This document shows, in pieces, positions 35,854-46,228 of a stretch of 64,000 nucleotides of DNA. Below the pieces are notes generated by a model that made no database searches, had not been told where the DNA came from, and was given only the letters and a program-made list of their open reading frames with translations. Both the position numbers and the translations under genes were made by a program. This stretch comes from Chamaecyparis obtusa. Lineage: Eukaryota > Streptophyta > Pinopsida > Cupressales > Cupressaceae. Every line of letters begins with the position of its first letter. Position 1 is the stretch's first letter. The stretch lies in contig BSBK01000523.1 in NCBI GenBank assembly GCA_027943335.1, positions 124,001 to 188,000 of the forward strand. Reading direction: 5' to 3'.

Positions 35854-36835
35854 ATGGTTCATGGGAGGTGAGATGCAAATCTAGGATTGGTAGACATGTT
35901 GAGACAACTTGCTACTAGATTAGAAGCTGTTGAAGCAACCTAGAGAAGAGGACAACATCTTGAAGATGTTAGTGATGATGAAATTGAGGTAGAACAAGGT
36001 GATGTAGAACCTGCACCTATGATGGATCAAGGCGAGGAAAGATTCTTGAAGGCTTTGACAAGTCTGAAGTCTACACCATACTTTAATCCTCCTGAGTATA
36101 GTGGAAAATTGGATTTTGATGAATTGGTGGACTAGATCACTAAGATGGAAAAGTATTTTGAGTATGAAAATGTACCTAAGGAAAAGAAGGTGAAAATTGC
36201 AAGCACAAAGTTGAAAAGTCATGCATCCTTATGGTGGGAACATCTGCAGCTAGACAAAAAGAGGAAAGTCAAAGGAAAAATCAAGGTATGGAGTAAAATG
36301 GTGAATAAATTGAAAGGAAAGTTCTTACCTTGTGATTATCAGATTAACTTAGTTAGGCAAATGGAAAGTTTGAGTAGAAAGATAGCTCGATAAAGGAATA
36401 TATAGAGGAATTATATAGATTAGATATCAGATCTGGACATGATGAAGATGATGTGGAAAGAATTGCTAGATACTTGAATGGTTTGAGAGTTTCCATCCAA
36501 GAAGAAATCAGTTTGGTGAAATTGGAGAACATTGAAGAGGCTTATCAATTTGCATTGAAAGATGAGGAGAAATTGAATAAGAGACATAAGAAAAGACAAA
36601 GAGGTAGAGGTGGTAGATTTCCTAGAGGAAGAGGTAGATCTCATGGTGAAAATAGTAGATCTAAACCTGAAAAGATAACTCTGGATAAAGGCAAGACCAA
36701 GTGGAAAGGTGAAAGTTCATCTAAAGGCAAAGGCAGTAGCTACCGAAGTGGTTATAATAGAGGTGGTTTTGAGGAACTTGTTACAATTGTGGAGAAGAAG
36801 GACATAGATCATTTGAATGTACACATGTAAGTAAG
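35854..36835 (+). pseudogene. Gag of element D
   Basis: Start ATG at 35854 (MVHGR, then a stop). LRQLATRLEAVEATQ looks like a short coiled coil, followed by an acidic stretch and the gag core: TPYFNPPEYSGKLDFDELVD, KVKIASTKLKSHASLWWEHL and KLKGKFLPCDYQ. An Arg/Gly/Lys-rich tail follows (36580-36760). A zinc knuckle, CYNCGEEGHRSFEC, is at 36779-36820 with all four ligands intact but in a third frame. Two frameshifts and several stops. Confidence 0.85.
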
Positions 36836-36963
36836 AAGGCTGGTAGCAATAGAAATGCTTTGGTGCAAGAAGAGTCACCGAATGAACCTGAGAAGGAAAA
36901 TAACTTGATGGTAAGGAGAGCACTTTGGAATGAAGTAAAAAGGAAGATCTGGTAAGGAAAAGT

Positions 36964-37650
36964 TTGTTCAAGAATAGATGTAGAGTTTCTGACAAATTTT
37001 GGAAGGTAATCATTGACAGTGGTAGCTTAGAGAATCTGTCATCTGAGGAAATGGTCACAAAGTTGCAGTTGAAAAGGTTGGAACATCCAAAGCCCTATCA
37101 GATTTCATGGATCAAAGATGAGCATACACTCTTGGTAAGTGAACAATGTTATGTGAATTTGAAAATTGGAAAGTACTATGATAAGGTTTTATGTGATATC
37201 ATGCCTATGGATTGTTGTCCTATTTTTTTGGGTAGACCTTGGAAATATGATAGACATGCTATATATGATGGGAGATTGCATAAATATACTATTTGGGCTG
37301 ATGGGAGAAGACAAATCTTGTTACCTTTGATTGAAGAATCTATTATTAATGTTTTCACATCTATGAAAGTTTTCTTGATGGAAGGAAGAAATTTTGTTAA
37401 GGATTTAAAGAAGAATGATGTATGTTTTGTTGGGATTCCTAACAAACTGAGTACGAAAATAGAGGATAGTGTCCCTAAGGAGATTGATAAGTTACTCATC
37501 AAGTATAGTGAGATCATTTCTGATAATGTACCTAATGGTTTTCCACTGAAGAGAAGCATTGATCATTGCATGGATCTAATCCATGGAGCTAGTTTACCGT
37601 ATAAGGCACCACATTGGTTGACACCTACCGAGAATCAGGAATTGAACTAA
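36964..37650 (+). pseudogene. Aspartic protease of element D and start of the RT region
   Basis: 228 open codons. The protease active site is VIIDSGSLENLSS (D-S-G intact) and the second block is CCPIFLGRPWKYDRHA. After a linker come YSEIISDNVPNGFPLKRSIDHCMDL and LPYKAPHWLTPTENQEL, the leader of the RT. A TAA after ENQELN closes it. Fragment E carries the homologous sequence at 42759-43244. Confidence 0.85.
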
Positions 37651-40100
37651 TAGATTCAAGAAGTGTTGGTGAAAGGTTTGATCTGAGAAAGTTTGAGTCC
37701 TTGTGTAGTACCTACTGTATTGGCACCTAAGAAGAATGGAGAATGGAGAATGTGTACTGATTCTAGAGCAATCAATAAGATAACAGTGAAGTATAGGTTT
37801 CCTATACCAAGAATGGATGACATAATGGATAGTTTGACTGGAGCAAAGTATTTTACCAAAATTGATTTGACAAGTGGGTATCATCATATCAGAATTAGAG
37901 AAGGTGATGAATGGAAGACTGCTTTCAAGATAAAAGAAGGTTTGTATGAGTGTGGTTGGTTATGCCTTTTGGTTTAACTAATGCACTAAGTACTTTTATG
38001 AGGTTGATGAATGAAGTTTTGCAAAAAGTCTTGGGTAAGTTTGTGATTGTATATCTTGATGATATTGTGATATTAAGTAAGACTAGAGAAGAACAATTAT
38101 TACATGTTAGACAAGTTTTACAGAGATTGAAAGAAGAAAAGTTGCTAATAAATCTGAAAAAGTGTTCATTCATGAAAGAGGAGATTGTGTATTTGGGATT
38201 TGTGATTTCAGCTAATGGTTTGAAAATGGATCTTAAAAAGGTTGAAGCTATTTTGAATTGGCCTACACCTTAAAATGCTAGTGAGGTAAGATCATTTTTG
38301 TTAGGATTAACAGTCCATAATACAACTAAGAGGGGGGGTGAATCAGTTGTATGACAAAGTATTAAACTTTAAACTTTAAGTTTATCAATATCAGATCCAA
38401 TGAACACAATTAATGCCAACATAGTAACACAATATTTTGGTTATGGGGAAACCCTGTTAAAGGTAAAAACCCTGGTGGGAATTAGCACCCACTAATGATG
38501 TACTGAGAGTATAGTAATCCTTGTTAGAAGATATAGCCCTATTAGGATCTTATTGAAACATTACAGTACATAGTCCTTGTTAGAGGATAGACCCTGTTAG
38601 GAGTCAAGAACAAAGAGGGCTCACTGCCTAAAGAAGGTTAAGTCCACCTTCTGAACTCACTAGTTTGCAACAAGTGTATATGAAGAAATACACAATCTTT
38701 TGAACTGTTTGTCAGAAACTATCTTTTCTTGATCAGTTCCAATGAGTTCCACCAATAATCCTCTACTCTATGTGTAGCAGACACAAGTTCACAGCCTCCT
38801 TATATCATACTTATCCCATCCATGTCTCTTCCAAAGAAAAAACCTTTTATTTATACCTTATTACATTTTACCAAGAATAGGTCGGCTCATAAGGCTTTCC
38901 TAACTACAAATAATTACATAAGACCTTGCTAAGATACACATGGTATCAAAAACATGTTTACAATGATTACATTACAATAATTAAGGACCAACATCCTTGA
39001 ATTGTGCTTGCCAAACAAAACACATGCTCCATTCCCTGAGTTGGCTTCATAATAAGCCATCACCAGAGCACACACCAAAGATGATGTCACTAATCATTCT
39101 GTACCTTGTGCTAACCAATGAACATCCATTAGTACCTCTTCCATCATCCTTTAAGATCACATACCTTGAATCCAATCCTTCTAAAATCTATATCAAAAAC
39201 TTAGAGACTAACTCTATCAATTCTCACTGTCACAGTCTAGTGACCAATCTTTACCAAAACAACTGTATCTTCCTTAATATGCATTCATTAATGATGTGAT
39301 CTCAGATATAAGATCACAACACACATCTGAGCTCTTGTTTGACTTCCCAACATCTAAAACATCCACACACCTTCCGTACAATGTGATTACCAACCTGGTT
39401 CCTTCATAGAAACATATGTTGACATCAGTGACAAAACACAAATGACAACAGTGAGTGCCCATTCAGTAATGTAGTGATTAAACATATTAAATATCTCAAT
39501 CACCACCCATGCATTAGCAACATCCAACACATTTCATGGTTTGGAAAGTTTTTACCAAAAGTTCATTAAGAATTTTAGTTCAACATGTAATGCTATGACT
39601 GAGACTATGAGAGGAGATAAAAGAGAATTAAAATGGACACATGGAGCTGATAAAAGTTTTGAGACTCTAAAGTAGAAGGTTGTTGAATTTCCTATTTTTG
39701 CATTTCTTGATTTTAATAAGGTATTTCAAGTGGAATGTGATGCAAGTGGAAGTGTAATTGGAGCTGTGTTGAGTCAAGAAGGTAAAATTGTTTCTTTCTT
39801 TAGTGAAAAGTTGAATAATGCAAAAAGGAAATATTTTGTGTATGATCAAGAATTATATGCTATTGTTCAAGCCTTGAAGAAGTGGAGATATTATTTGATA
39901 TTGAGTGAATTTATGTTGTATACCAATCATAAGGATTTATAGTATTTGGGTAGTCAGAATAAGTTGAATCAAAGACATATGAAATGGGTTGAGTATTTGT
40001 AGAGTTATACATTTGTGATAAAGCATAAGAGTGGAGTCACTAATCGAGTTGCTGATACATTGAGTAGAAGAAGATCTTTGATAACCGAGATGAAAATTGA
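37651..40100 (+). pseudogene. Reverse transcriptase and RNase H of element D, split by a solo LTR
   Basis: Fingers: [23 protein letters not shown] (37708-37770). Palm: [15 protein letters not shown], then a frame change, [12 protein letters not shown], and YLDD at 38052-38063, intact. The frame SEVRSF is interrupted at 38298 by a solo LTR and resumes at 39530 as HGLESFYQKFIKNFS. RNase H: VECDASGSVIGAVLSQ, YDQELYAIVQALKKWRYYL and YTNHKDL (usual Asp is Asn). GVTNRVADTLSRR ends it near 40080. Confidence 0.88.
38298..39529 (-). mobile_element. Solo LTR, copia-like family (copy 2), inside the RT of element D
   Basis: 1232 bp with duplication CATTT at 38293-38297 and 39530-39534. The minus strand starts TGTTGGATGTTGC and ends in CCTAACAA, with the CACCCCCCCTCTTAG tract close to the end, as in copy 1. 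Excision restores the RT frame S-F-x-G-L-x-S-F-Y. It has no coding; the frame at 38997-39299 is spurious. Confidence 0.88.
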
Positions 40101-40239
40101 AGTCCTAGGCTTTGATGACATGAGAGATTCTTATGAATTTGATCCTAATTTTTTTGAGCCATGGAGAAAGTGCAGAGCACCTATTCAAGATCAACCGAGT
40201 ACTAAATGAGATGAATATTTGATGCAAGGAGGTATGTTG

Positions 40240-41367
40240 TTTAAGGGTATTTAGTTGTGTATAGTGAGAGGAGCAATGAGAACTAATTTGATAAAGGAGA
40301 AACATAGTAGTGGTTTGGCTGGACATTTTGGTGTTGACAAGACATTGCATTTTCTTAAGGAGAAATACTTTTGACCGTAGTTGTATAAAGATGTTTAGAA
40401 ATTTGTGAAAAGTTGTGGAATTTGTCAAGTTGAAAAAGGAGTAAGTCAGAATACTAGATTGTATACACCAATTTCTATTCCTGAGAAACCTTGGATTGAC
40501 ATCAGTATGGATTTTGTTCTTGGCTTACTAAAGACAGTAAGAGGTAATGATTCTATATTTTTTGTTGTGGATAAATTTTCTAAAATGACACATTTTATAC
40601 CTTGTAGAAAGACATCAGATGTAGCAGATCATTTTTTTAAGGAGATTTTCAAATTGCATGGATTACCAAGGAGTATTATCTCTGACCGAGATAGTAAATT
40701 TGTTGGATACTTTTGGAAGACTCTTTCAAGAAAGTTTGGTACCAAGTTGAAATATAGTTCTACATTTCACCCACAAACCGATGGACAGACATAAGTTGTG
40801 AATAGAAGTTTGGGAAATCTTTTGAGATGTTTAGTTGGAGACACACCAAGTAATTGGGATTTTATGTTGGCACAAGAAGAGTTTGCATACAATAATTTAG
40901 TGAATATGAGTACTGGAAAAACACCTTTTGAGATTGTAAATGGCATACAACTGAGAGGTATATCAGATTTGAGAGACATTGCTGGTGAAAGAAAGAGAAG
41001 TGCTAAAGGAGTAAAATTTGCTGAGTACATGAAGACATTGCATGAAGATGTGAAATACAAGCTGGAAAAGAGTAATCAGAAATACAAAGATAGAGCTGAT
41101 AGATCAAGGAGACATAAGACTTTTGATGTTGGTGATGAAGTGATGGTTCATTTGAAGAAAGGACAATTTCCTATTGGGAAGCTGAAAATGAAGAAGTTTG
41201 GACCTTGTGAGATTTTGAGAAAAATTGATAGTGGAAATGCATATGAGATTGAGTTACCTAATGACATGGATATATCACCTATTTTCAACATTCCTGATTT
41301 GTATGAGTTTCATGAACCTTTTGAAGAGATGACAATACCGATGGATTATCCTAAGAAACAAAATGAA
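40240..41367 (+). pseudogene. Integrase of element D
   Basis: The zinc-binding region GHFGVDKT...[10 protein letters not shown] precedes the core: [14 protein letters not shown] (first Asp), [15 protein letters not shown] (second Asp) and HPQTDGQT, followed by TAA at 40792-40794 exactly where the catalytic Glu codon is expected, then VVNRSLGNLLRCL. The C-terminal GPCEILRKIDSGNAYEIELP block (GPY/F module) lies at 41200-41260. Only the Glu-to-stop change breaks the second half of the frame until 41379. Confidence 0.9.
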
Positions 41368-41514
41368 GAAATTGAGTAGATTTTGGAGCAAAGAATTGGC
41401 AGAAGTACAAGAGGAAAACAATATATGGAATATCTGGTAAAGTGGAAGAATAGACCGATTGAAGACAGTTCAAGGATTTCATAGTCTGAGTTGGATGCAG
41501 CTCAGATCATACCT
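41368..41514 (+). pseudogene. Chromodomain of element D
   Basis: After EEIE-stop the frame reads ILEQRIGRSTRGKQYMEYL, then VKWKNRPIEDSSRIS and SELDAAQI: the Y-L-V-K-W core and the (W/S)E-L tail of an integrase-fused chromodomain. Chromodomains guide integration to marked chromatin. Two stops (41377-41379 and 41482-41484) interrupt it. Confidence 0.85.
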
Positions 41515-41556
41515 ATTTCATGATTCAGAGAATCATTTCAAATAACCCCAGGTGTC

Positions 41557-42234
41557 TGATGCAGGAGCATCTTGGGTCCTTGGCAATCCCATGTCACCAA
41601 AAACATATTTGAAGTTTGTCTATGTTGCTCGGTTCCTACTTTGACCAAGTTGGTTCGGTGTTGCTCGGTTTCCTTTGTTGACCAAGTTGGTCACTTATCT
41701 CTCCAGCGCTTAGTTAATTCCTTGGTTCTCGGCAATGCTTGTTTGGCACTTAGTATCCTTTCTTGCCAAGTTGTTTATTTTGGATTTCTATTGAGGCCGG
41801 CTTGTGCATTTAATTTGGGTCATAGATTTAATTTTGGTATCCATCATTGGGAAGTGTGTGGACCTAGATCTGGTCATTCCTTCTATTGATTGTGGATCTA
41901 AAGGCTAACTTGATTCAGTAGCCTCTTGTATAAATGTAGTTGTTTGGTTAGAGTTTAGGGAGTAAGTTTTTGGGATAGAAGATAAAAGATAGAAAGCTGG
42001 AGATTATTGACAGATCCTCGCATGTTGGAGAAATTTTGTACTTGATTGTAATATTTGGCCTAAACTGGGAAGGCCTTACAGCCTGGCATGTATGAATCAA
42101 TTCTAAGATAATATATGAAAGACATATACATTCTTTCTCTCACTTTTGTGTTTTGTTGCTTCTGCATGGTGTTCTACAAGGTGGATCTGGTTAGGGTGTG
42201 CCTTTGGCCCCTCTCCCCATCCTCCCTTGCATCA
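41557..42234 (+). repeat. 3' LTR of element D
   Basis: Starts TGATGCAGG and ends TTGCATCA; TATAAAT at 41929-41935. The frame at 41572-41889 is inside it and is not a gene. Confidence 0.92.
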
Positions 42235-42239
42235 AATTA

Positions 42240-42758
42240 ACTCTAAGAATCTCTCAAAATGATAAATTAATCTCTAGATGCAATTTGACATTATCTTCTT
42301 AAGATGAATGAATGCTATATGATTTTAGCTTTGAGTCAGTTGCTTTTATAGAATTGATATTGATTTGAATGGTGGAGATGCATCCTTGAGGGACGGTTGA
42401 GATTGATTCTCAATTGATCCATGTGTTCAAGCTTCATTGGAGGGAGTTAAGGCATTTTTTCTTTTGTGAGGTGAGTCTATAATTGGGACCTTTATTCAAT
42501 TCCTTTAAATTAATAACTCTAGCCATGAGATTTTAATCTTTGATTTAATTAATTAGGTTATGAGCATTAATTAATTAATTGATAACCTTTGATTATTAAT
42601 TTTAAATTATTTATTTTTGATTAATTATGCAAGTAAATTGATGAAATTCACTAGCACAAATAGGTGATTGACTTGATTTGATGCCTTGATTAGGGTTTAG
42701 GGAAAATTTGATTAATTTAGGTCTTTTGATAACACAAGCTCATTTTTCGATGATTACA
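42240..42758 (-). repeat. 5' LTR of element B, outer part
   Basis: Continuation of 34679-35038 after element D. It ends TGATTACA, like element A, and has CTATAAAAG at 42343-42351 on the minus strand. Phrases such as GGAGATGCATCC and TTGATCCATGTG are shared with the LTR of element A. The next five bases, CAAGG, are the expected target duplication of B, whose partner is outside the window. Confidence 0.85.
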
Positions 42759-43494
42759 CAAGGTAGTATGATAAGAAAGCTTTGCATGATGGGATAAGGA
42801 TTATGTATACTATTGTTGCAAATAGAATGAAGTGTTGTGTTTAGTTGAGACTCCTAAGAATGAGAATTGTACCAGTACAAGATTTTGTTTGGTTGAAGGG
42901 AGGAAATTATTGGAAGGATTGAAAATGATAAAGTGTGTTATCCCTTGTTCCCTAAGAAACTTAATATAGAATCAGTAGAGAAAAAACTTGGAGAAATAAT
43001 ATAATTATTGAATGAATATGAGGATATAATCTCAAATAATGTTCTTGATGGATTACCACTTGTGAGAATTATTGGCCATTGCATGGACCTGATCCCTGGA
43101 GAAAGTTTACCAAATAAGACAAAACATCAGTTGACACCAACAGAGAATGAGAAATTGAATAGACAAGTACATGAATTGTTGAAGAAAGGATTGATCAAGG
43201 GAATTTTCAGCCCTTGTTTAGCACCAAATAAAAATAGAGAATAGAGGATGTGTACTAATTCTAGTGCCATTAACAGGATCATAGTGAAGTACCAATTTCC
43301 TTTGCCTAGGATGGATGACATAATGGATTGTCTTAGTGAAGCTAGATATTTCACAAAGATAGATCTAAAGAGTGGATATCATTAGAAAAAATCATAGAAG
43401 GAGATGAGTGGAAAACTACATTCAATAAAAATGAAGGATTGTATGAATGGTTGGTGATGCCTTTTGGATTGACTAATGCACTAAGAACTTTCAT
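42759..43494 (+). pseudogene. Fragment E: chromovirus protease-RT remnant
   Basis: Begins inside the protease-RT linker (YDKKALHDGIRIMYTI, aligning to YDRHAIYDGRLHKYTI of element D). It continues through [73 protein letters not shown] and [14 protein letters not shown], and is cut at 43494 by a CACTA-type end. The left part was separated by the insertion of B and lies outside the window. It is related to D but clearly diverged and full of stops. Confidence 0.85.
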
Positions 43495-43640
43495 CACTAC
43501 TACATTTGGGGCCAAATTTCAACAGACACTTTCGACGGGTAATTTTTTTTTAATGAATTTGTTATTTTTTTAAAAAATAGGCCCCGATGGTGTCGGTATT
43601 TCGGTGGGTTTTAAATTGACCATCGAAATTCTGATAGTTT
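43495..43640. repeat. CACTA-type terminal and subterminal region of element F
   Basis: CACTACTACA terminus followed by short repeats in both orientations: TTTCGACGGG at 43529, CCCCGATGG at 43583, GTCGGTATTTCGGTGGG at 43593 and CCATCGAAATTC at 43619. Such subterminal repeats bind transposase in this superfamily. Confidence 0.6.
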
Positions 43641-43734
43641 TGGGTATACATAAAAAAAAAGTGAAGTGACAAATCATTTTATTTCGATTGGCATAGAAAA
43701 GGAGTGGGAGAAAATGAGCAAAAGATGGGCGAGA

Positions 43735-44126
43735 GAGAAGGTATGTGATTTCTTCATATTTTGAGCCTCTGCCATCATATTTGACTACAAATTTAAAATG
43801 CATTGCATTTTATTTGATCATGAATGCTCTCTAAAATGACCGCATTGTACTGGTGTCATGCCCTAGCCAGTTCTTTATCTCTATTATTTGATCTTATTGG
43901 TGCTTGTTCTCAAGGATATCAATTCACTGTTATGAAATGTTTGGATTCATGTTTGTTGATATTACTGGCATGTTTAATGATGCCATTGTATATTTATGAG
44001 ATGCTCACTGAAATGACCGCATTGTACTGGTGTTGTGCCCTAGCCCATGCTTTAACTCCATTATTTGATGTTATTGGTGCTTGTGCTCAAGGATATCCAT
44101 TTTTTTGAAATGTTGACTGTGGTTAT
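43735..44126 (+). repeat. Duplicated segment of element F, left copy
   Basis: Two units of about 177 bp: the phrase ATGACCGCATTGTACTGGTG occurs near 43836 and 44013. Both are followed by ATTATTTGAT.TTATTGGTGCTTGT.CTCAAGGATAT. A further copy lies at 62675-62935, and the last 78 bp (44049-44126) recur at 60801-60878. GAGAAGGTATGTGATTTC at its start resembles an exon end with a GT donor. No protein identity. Confidence 0.75.
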
Positions 44127-44270
44127 TGTATGCACCCTAAAATGGTCGCATAGACTTTGGGCCCCCATTCAACAATTTATCAATTTCTTGAATCAACATT
44201 TTCAATTCAATATCAATTTCCTTGATCAAATCCTAATTTTATCATTTATTCTTGATTTTATTGTGCTAAC
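44127..44270 (+). repeat. Truncated 5' LTR of element C
   Basis: TGTATGCACC through about 140 bp matches 59752-59895 closely, then similarity stops near GCTAACC. The remaining roughly 770 bp of the LTR, the primer site and the proximal motif cluster are missing. GTGGGGCTAA at 44275-44284 could be a relic of the primer-site region of element A (GTGGGGCTAA at 19071-19062, minus strand). Confidence 0.8.
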
Positions 44271-46228
44271 CTTTGTGGGGCTAACAAGTTGTGCTTGTAG
44301 GTGTGCTCTCATTGCTTGAAAATTTTCTTAAAAAAATGCATGTCAAAGGTTCAAATGCACAAGGGCAACTAATGCTTTCTTGTAGGGCTGCCCAAATAAT
44401 AAAAACAATCAAGTGCTTGTTCATTGTTTTCATTTTAAGTGCGGCATATACTAGTTGTTTCTTTTCTTAGGCACTTAATATATTATTGTAGGAATATTTT
44501 GGTGGTAGGAGAGTATGCTCTTCACCCTTGTGGTGAACCAAAAATCTTGACCCATCTTTGGATTTTGAAAGCAAGAGGGTAATTGAACCTTCGCTTGGTG
44601 TGTTTGGGAGAGATTTTTGAGATAGGAGAGTATGCTCTTCACCCTTGAGGTGAACTAGAAATCTTGACCCTCAAAGGTTAATCCACTCTTTGTTTAGTTT
44701 TAGAATCCTTTAGCGGGCCTTCTCTTGAGCAATCAAGAGGAATGACCCAAGTGGGGACAAGCTAATGCCAATCTATTCCGACCCACTATAAAATCAATGC
44801 TATCAAGGACACAAAACCTTTGTAGACGTAGTACTTGTCTTCACTTGGTATGAGTACTTATGGGATTGTGACCATGAGGAAAGTGCTAGGCAAGAATGCT
44901 TAAGGTAATCTTGTGGCTGCAAGGTCCATTACTTGCCACAAGGTAAGGAGTCCCTTTGGGGAGAAAGAGGGGTATTACAAAGGGAAGCCCTTACTAAGAA
45001 CCATAGATAGAAGCCACCCTATTTTTCCGCTTAGATTCTTGGTGCAAGGATTGAACCTAGTGGACTAACCTGGATCACCCCAAGATTACTCACCATCTGT
45101 GCTCCTTTGGTTGTGTCATTGGAACTTCCACGACAAAGCCAACATCTATTGTGGGTAACCACTTTGTGTGAGGTGATGGGGCATCAAGTGTGGGCCAAGT
45201 TGTTAAGTATTGAGCCTTTGTCTTTTTAGGCTAGCAAGTGCTTGAAGTGTTCTCACTGTGATCTACCCGTGTAAATGTTCACAAACATCAAACATCATGG
45301 TAGCATTCATAGGATCTTTTTTTTCTTTGATATAAAAAGTGTTTGTCTTGGCAAGGTTGCTTTTGCCCTTGTGCAAGTGTTTTATGACATGTTTGATCAC
45401 CTACTATTTGTGAACTTGTCTGATTACTGCTAGTACTATGTTTGAAATAAAAAAATCCAACCTTCAGATTGCAACTTTGACCAGATTACCCTAAAAAAAA
45501 AAAATTGAAATTTAAACACTCACTAGTCAAGAGTCGTACGATCCTGAAGAATCATCGCACACTGTTCTAAGTTTTATCATGTGATACTTCGTTGCTACAC
45601 AACTATTGCACAACTTGCCTGGATTTTATCACATAGGCTGCCTAGAAATTATCGCATAACCTCTGTAAGAAATATCACCTGGCCAAATTATATCATCCCA
45701 GTATTCTGTGAACTATCGTATAGAGTCTTTTTGCCATCTATCTGATTTATGCCATTTTCAGTCTTTCTTTGGTTGATCCAGGTTTTAGTAGGTCTCCTAA
45801 CTTGTAGTTGGAAGCCTATTTGTACCTTGGGTTCTTGTGTTTTGACCCCTTGAATTATTATTCTTTGATTTCACAAGTGACCTTGCTTGAAATTGGTAAG
45901 TTAGAAGTCATCCTTGTTGAAAAAGTAAACCTTTAGATTTTTTGGTAACACACTTGGAGGGTCTTAGTAGTCTTTTGTCCAATTCACTTCCATCAAAAAT
46001 CAATTTCAATTTCAAATATAATTTGGTTAAATCCATCCTCCTGATCCATATGTGCTAGGATACTTATCCTTTGATTGGGCACCTCTATGGCAGTGTTGGT
46101 TTACACCTATTGCAATTTTATATCTTACCATCTCTTTTTGGATAATTGAACACTTTTACTATCTTAGTTTGATATCAACATTTCATAGGGTCATCTTATC
46201 ACCAAGGGTCTTTTCTTTCATGTCGGTT
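44271..46228 (+). other. Leader of element C
   Basis: Non-coding, homologous to the leaders of A and B from about 44365 on. Two repeats of GATAGGAGAGTATGCTCTTC (about 44510 and 44625) match similar words in leader A. It contains one C-type motif cluster at 45533-45723. The primer-site-proximal cluster seen in A and B is absent, consistent with the 5' deletion. Confidence 0.65.
45533..45723 (+). repeat. Distal leader motif cluster, C type (about nine copies)
   Basis: TCGTACGATCC, ATCATCGCACA, TTATCATGTGATAC, CTATTGCACAA, TTATCACATAG, TTATCGCATAA, ATATCACCTG, TATATCATCC and CTATCGTATAG. The consensus is TATCRCATA. It lies 500-700 bp upstream of gag, the same place as the distal clusters of A and B. 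The same variant fills intron 1 of the PMD gene of element C. Confidence 0.7.

Larger units (their letters stand above)
35039..42234 (+). mobile_element. Element D: chromovirus (Ty3/gypsy with chromodomain), nested in the 5' LTR of element B
   Basis: 678 bp LTRs at 35039-35716 and 41557-42234, 5 bp duplication AATTA at 35034-35038 and 42235-42239, and an initiator-Met-like primer site. The order is gag with CCHC knuckle, protease, RT, RNase H, integrase and C-terminal chromodomain. Removing it rejoins the LTR of B. Coding regions lie in several frames with stops, and a solo LTR interrupts the RT. The LTRs differ mainly by C/T and G/A changes, as expected from methylated repeats. Confidence 0.93.
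1..42758 (-). mobile_element. Element B: Tat-type Ty3/gypsy retrotransposon, left end outside window, split by elements A and D
   Basis: Reading on the minus strand, B has a 5' LTR (42758 down to 34679, split by D), a primer site at 34657-34673, gag and pol from 32569 to 25223, a post-pol region, and an antisense PMD gene at 19980-22882. It continues across the insertion of A into 1-205 and then leaves the window before reaching its 3' LTR. B's own sequence in the window is 1-205, 19870-35038 and 42240-42758. Assignment to Tat rests on two RNase H domains, the zinc-knuckle type and absence of a chromodomain. The right LTR ends TGATTACA at 42758 and abuts chromovirus fragment E. The RT, protease and integrase all carry changed catalytic residues, so it is dead. 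Confidence 0.85.

Noticed and set aside
37176..37559. 127-codon minus-strand frame
   Set aside because: Antisense of the element D protease region.
38298..39529. Intron in the RT of element D
   Set aside because: No GT-AG ends; CATTT duplication and homology to two other solo LTRs explain it.
41572..41889. 105-codon open frame with hydrophobic stretches
   Set aside because: Inside the 3' LTR of element D; the matching 5' LTR lacks the frame.
44127..46228. Host promoter or gene upstream of element C gag
   Set aside because: Homology to the leaders of elements A and B shows it is element leader.
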